From contig MPND01000032.1 in assembly GCA_002238855.1 (NCBI GenBank), forward strand, positions 1-42,521: 42,521 nt of DNA, in the 5' to 3' direction. The notes beneath the pieces were generated by a model. That model made no database searches and was not told the DNA's origin. It saw nothing but the letters and a program-made list of their open reading frames with translations. A program made the position numbers and the translations under genes. This DNA comes from SAR202 cluster bacterium bin90. GTDB taxonomy: Bacteria > Chloroflexota > Dehalococcoidia > Lucifugimonadales > JADFKI01. This document shows, piece by piece, positions 41,410 to 42,521 of this stretch (its first letter is position 1; every line of letters begins with the position of its first letter).

Positions 41410-42521
41410 CTCCCCTCCCAGATACTCCCCATCTGCCACATGTCGAACGACGCCAGCCGTGCACTGCTCCCCCGCGCGAACAACGACACGCCGCTGCTGT
41501 CCTCGCGCTGCGGATAGACGCGCACCGTCAGGCACTGCCGGTCGTTGGCGAACACCTCCACGATGCTGCGGTCAACAAATACCCGAAGGTGCAGCGGTTC
41601 GCCCGGCGCCATCTTAATGGGCCCCGTCTCAGGCGTGCGCGCGAACACATCGGGATTGACCGACCCCTCGGAGATGTCGATCTGCAACGAGCTGGTGTCG
41701 AAGCGGCGGTTGTCCTGCGGATAAAGCGATATGCGCGTCCGTTCTGCACCGTCCGGCGAGCGCAGCACATACAACCCCACTTCACGAGCGTCTCCTGGCT
41801 CGATAGTCGCCTGAATCTCCACAGCCTTGCCGCCGATGCCCTCCAGCACGACTTCTTCATTTGCCGGAATGTCCATCGGTTCGACCTTCTTATGGTCATG
41901 CCGCAGCGACTCTACATCACCCGCGACCGACATCCCCAGCGTTCCGCCTTCCGCCAGCCAGTAGTAGCGCGGTAGCGACATGATGTCGTCCCAACCGGCG
42001 GGTGGCTTGCCCTCCTTCACATTGAAGATCGCCGTGAACCGCCCATCCGGACCGATCGCAGCCGACGGCGCGTGCAGGCTGCCGACCGTGTAAGAGCCGT
42101 AGTTGATTCGCCGGTGGAAGTCGGGCGAAAACTCCTGCGTGTCAGAGTCGTAGTCGCCGACATAGCAGCGCCCCGAACGCTTATGGCTGAATAGCAGCAG
42201 CATGTGCTTGCCGCTAGGGTTGCCCTCGATGTCGCTCAGCGGCCAGAACACCGGCACCGCCTGGTCCTCGCCGCGCTCCGCGAAGAATGTGTCCTCTAGC
42301 AGCGCGCCGATGTGCTCCCACTCCGCCAGGTCCTTCGATCGGAAGAGGTGGTCAATCCCCTGGCAGTCCTCCCCACGCACGCCGTCCTTGTAAGTGCCTG
42401 ACACCGAGTAGTAATAACCGTCGTCCTGCTTCCAGATGCACGGGTCGAACACGCGATACGGCAGACCGTTATCGTCGATCGGAACGATGGGAATGATCGG
42501 GTTATTCGGATGCTTCGTCCA
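41406..42521 (-). CDS. Glycoside hydrolase family 32-like protein, truncated by the window end
   Basis: The frame is open to the last base of the window and still encodes protein there (WTKHPNNPIIPIVPID...), so the true start is beyond 42521. At least 371 residues are present. The five-blade propeller part includes RVFDPCIWKQDDGYYY (the family RDP-type motif, here FDP) and LLLFSHKRSGRCYVGDYDSD. The C-terminal beta-sandwich is well preserved: LRVFVDRSIVEVFANDRQ, then LTVRVYP. GH32 enzymes hydrolyse sucrose, inulin or levan. The region aligning with the catalytic WECP motif reads AVPVFWPLSD, without the expected Glu-Cys pair, so the activity or substrate may differ from classical invertases. 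Confidence 0.85.
   Translation of the reverse strand, partial: WTKHPNNPIIPIVPIDDNGLPYRVFDPCIWKQDDGYYYSVSGTYKDGVRGEDCQGIDHLFRSKDLAEWEHIGALLEDTFFAERGEDQAVPVFWPLSDIEGNPSGKHMLLLFSHKRSGRCYVGDYDSDTQEFSPDFHRRINYGSYTVGSLHAPSAAIGPDGRFTAIFNVKEGKPPAGWDDIMSLPRYYWLAEGGTLGMSVAGDVESLRHDHKKVEPMDIPANEEVVLEGIGGKAVEIQATIEPGDAREVGLYVLRSPDGAERTRISLYPQDNRRFDTSSLQIDISEGSVNPDVFARTPETGPIKMAPGEPLHLRVFVDRSIVEVFANDRQCLTVRVYPQREDSSGVSLFARGSSARLASFDMWQMGSIWEGS

Overview
The window looks like chromosomal DNA of a moderately GC-rich, uncultivated bacterium. The gene mix suggests Chloroflexota of the Dehalococcoidia/SAR202 type. It combines two GMC oxidoreductases, two acetolactate-synthase-like ThDP enzymes, an enolase-superfamily dehydratase, an amidohydrolase, a Rieske protein, an FAH hydrolase and a dienelactone hydrolase with many REP-like dispersed palindromes. 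This taxonomy is inference; no rRNA or other marker is present, and I saw no tRNA, rRNA or CRISPR array.

Layout. 1-2.7 kb: remnant of an HTH plus PD-(D/E)XK-like nuclease gene, then a repeat-protein gene whose coding sequence contains several families of dispersed palindromic repeats in frame. 2.7-6 kb: uvrB and a CoxE-type VWA protein (minus strand). 6.3-12.3 kb: an NCS2 permease with an extra C-terminal domain, a ThDP enzyme, a small membrane protein and a Rieske protein with a large helical C-terminal region. 12.5-13.4 kb: a two-gene pair of unknown function behind a strong extended -10 promoter. 13.4-20 kb: catabolic genes (amidohydrolase, sugar-acid dehydratase-like enzyme, NHL protein, second ThDP enzyme) with rmuC. 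20-20.4 kb: a GxxExxY gene enclosed by inverted copies of a dispersed repeat. 20.4-24.5 kb: dienelactone hydrolase, methyltransferase, FAH hydrolase, a 53-aa antitoxin-like relic and a small-protein/dCTP-deaminase-like operon. 24.5-29.6 kb: two paralogous GMC oxidoreductases flanking an oppositely oriented HipA-like kinase/HIRAN operon. 29.7-33.2 kb: tenA-thiD, a Uma2 nuclease and homoserine dehydrogenase. 33.3-34 kb: a DUF104/PIN toxin-antitoxin pair. 34-41.1 kb: an AddAB-type helicase-nuclease (addB, then addA) with a 57-aa coiled-coil/TM gene on the other strand between them. 41.1-42.5 kb: an orphan antitoxin-like gene and a GH32-like protein running off the window.

How the genes work together. 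Housekeeping repair (UvrB, RmuC, AddAB) and biosynthesis (TenA/ThiD salvage of the thiamine pyrimidine, homoserine dehydrogenase) are mixed with oxidative and hydrolytic catabolism of organic acids, alcohols and ring-cleavage-type products. Thiamine salvage would supply the cofactor for the two ThDP enzymes. Accessory modules sit between these genes: HipA-HIRAN, DUF104-PIN, GxxExxY, Uma2, the HTH-nuclease and orphan antitoxins. The best candidates for something under-described are the HipA-like/HIRAN pair, the 12.5-13.4 kb gene pair, and the in-frame palindromic repeats in the 1.1-2.65 kb gene. Four small genes (23322, 34031, 37327 and the trimmed 41115 gene) are easy to miss because of their size or start choice.
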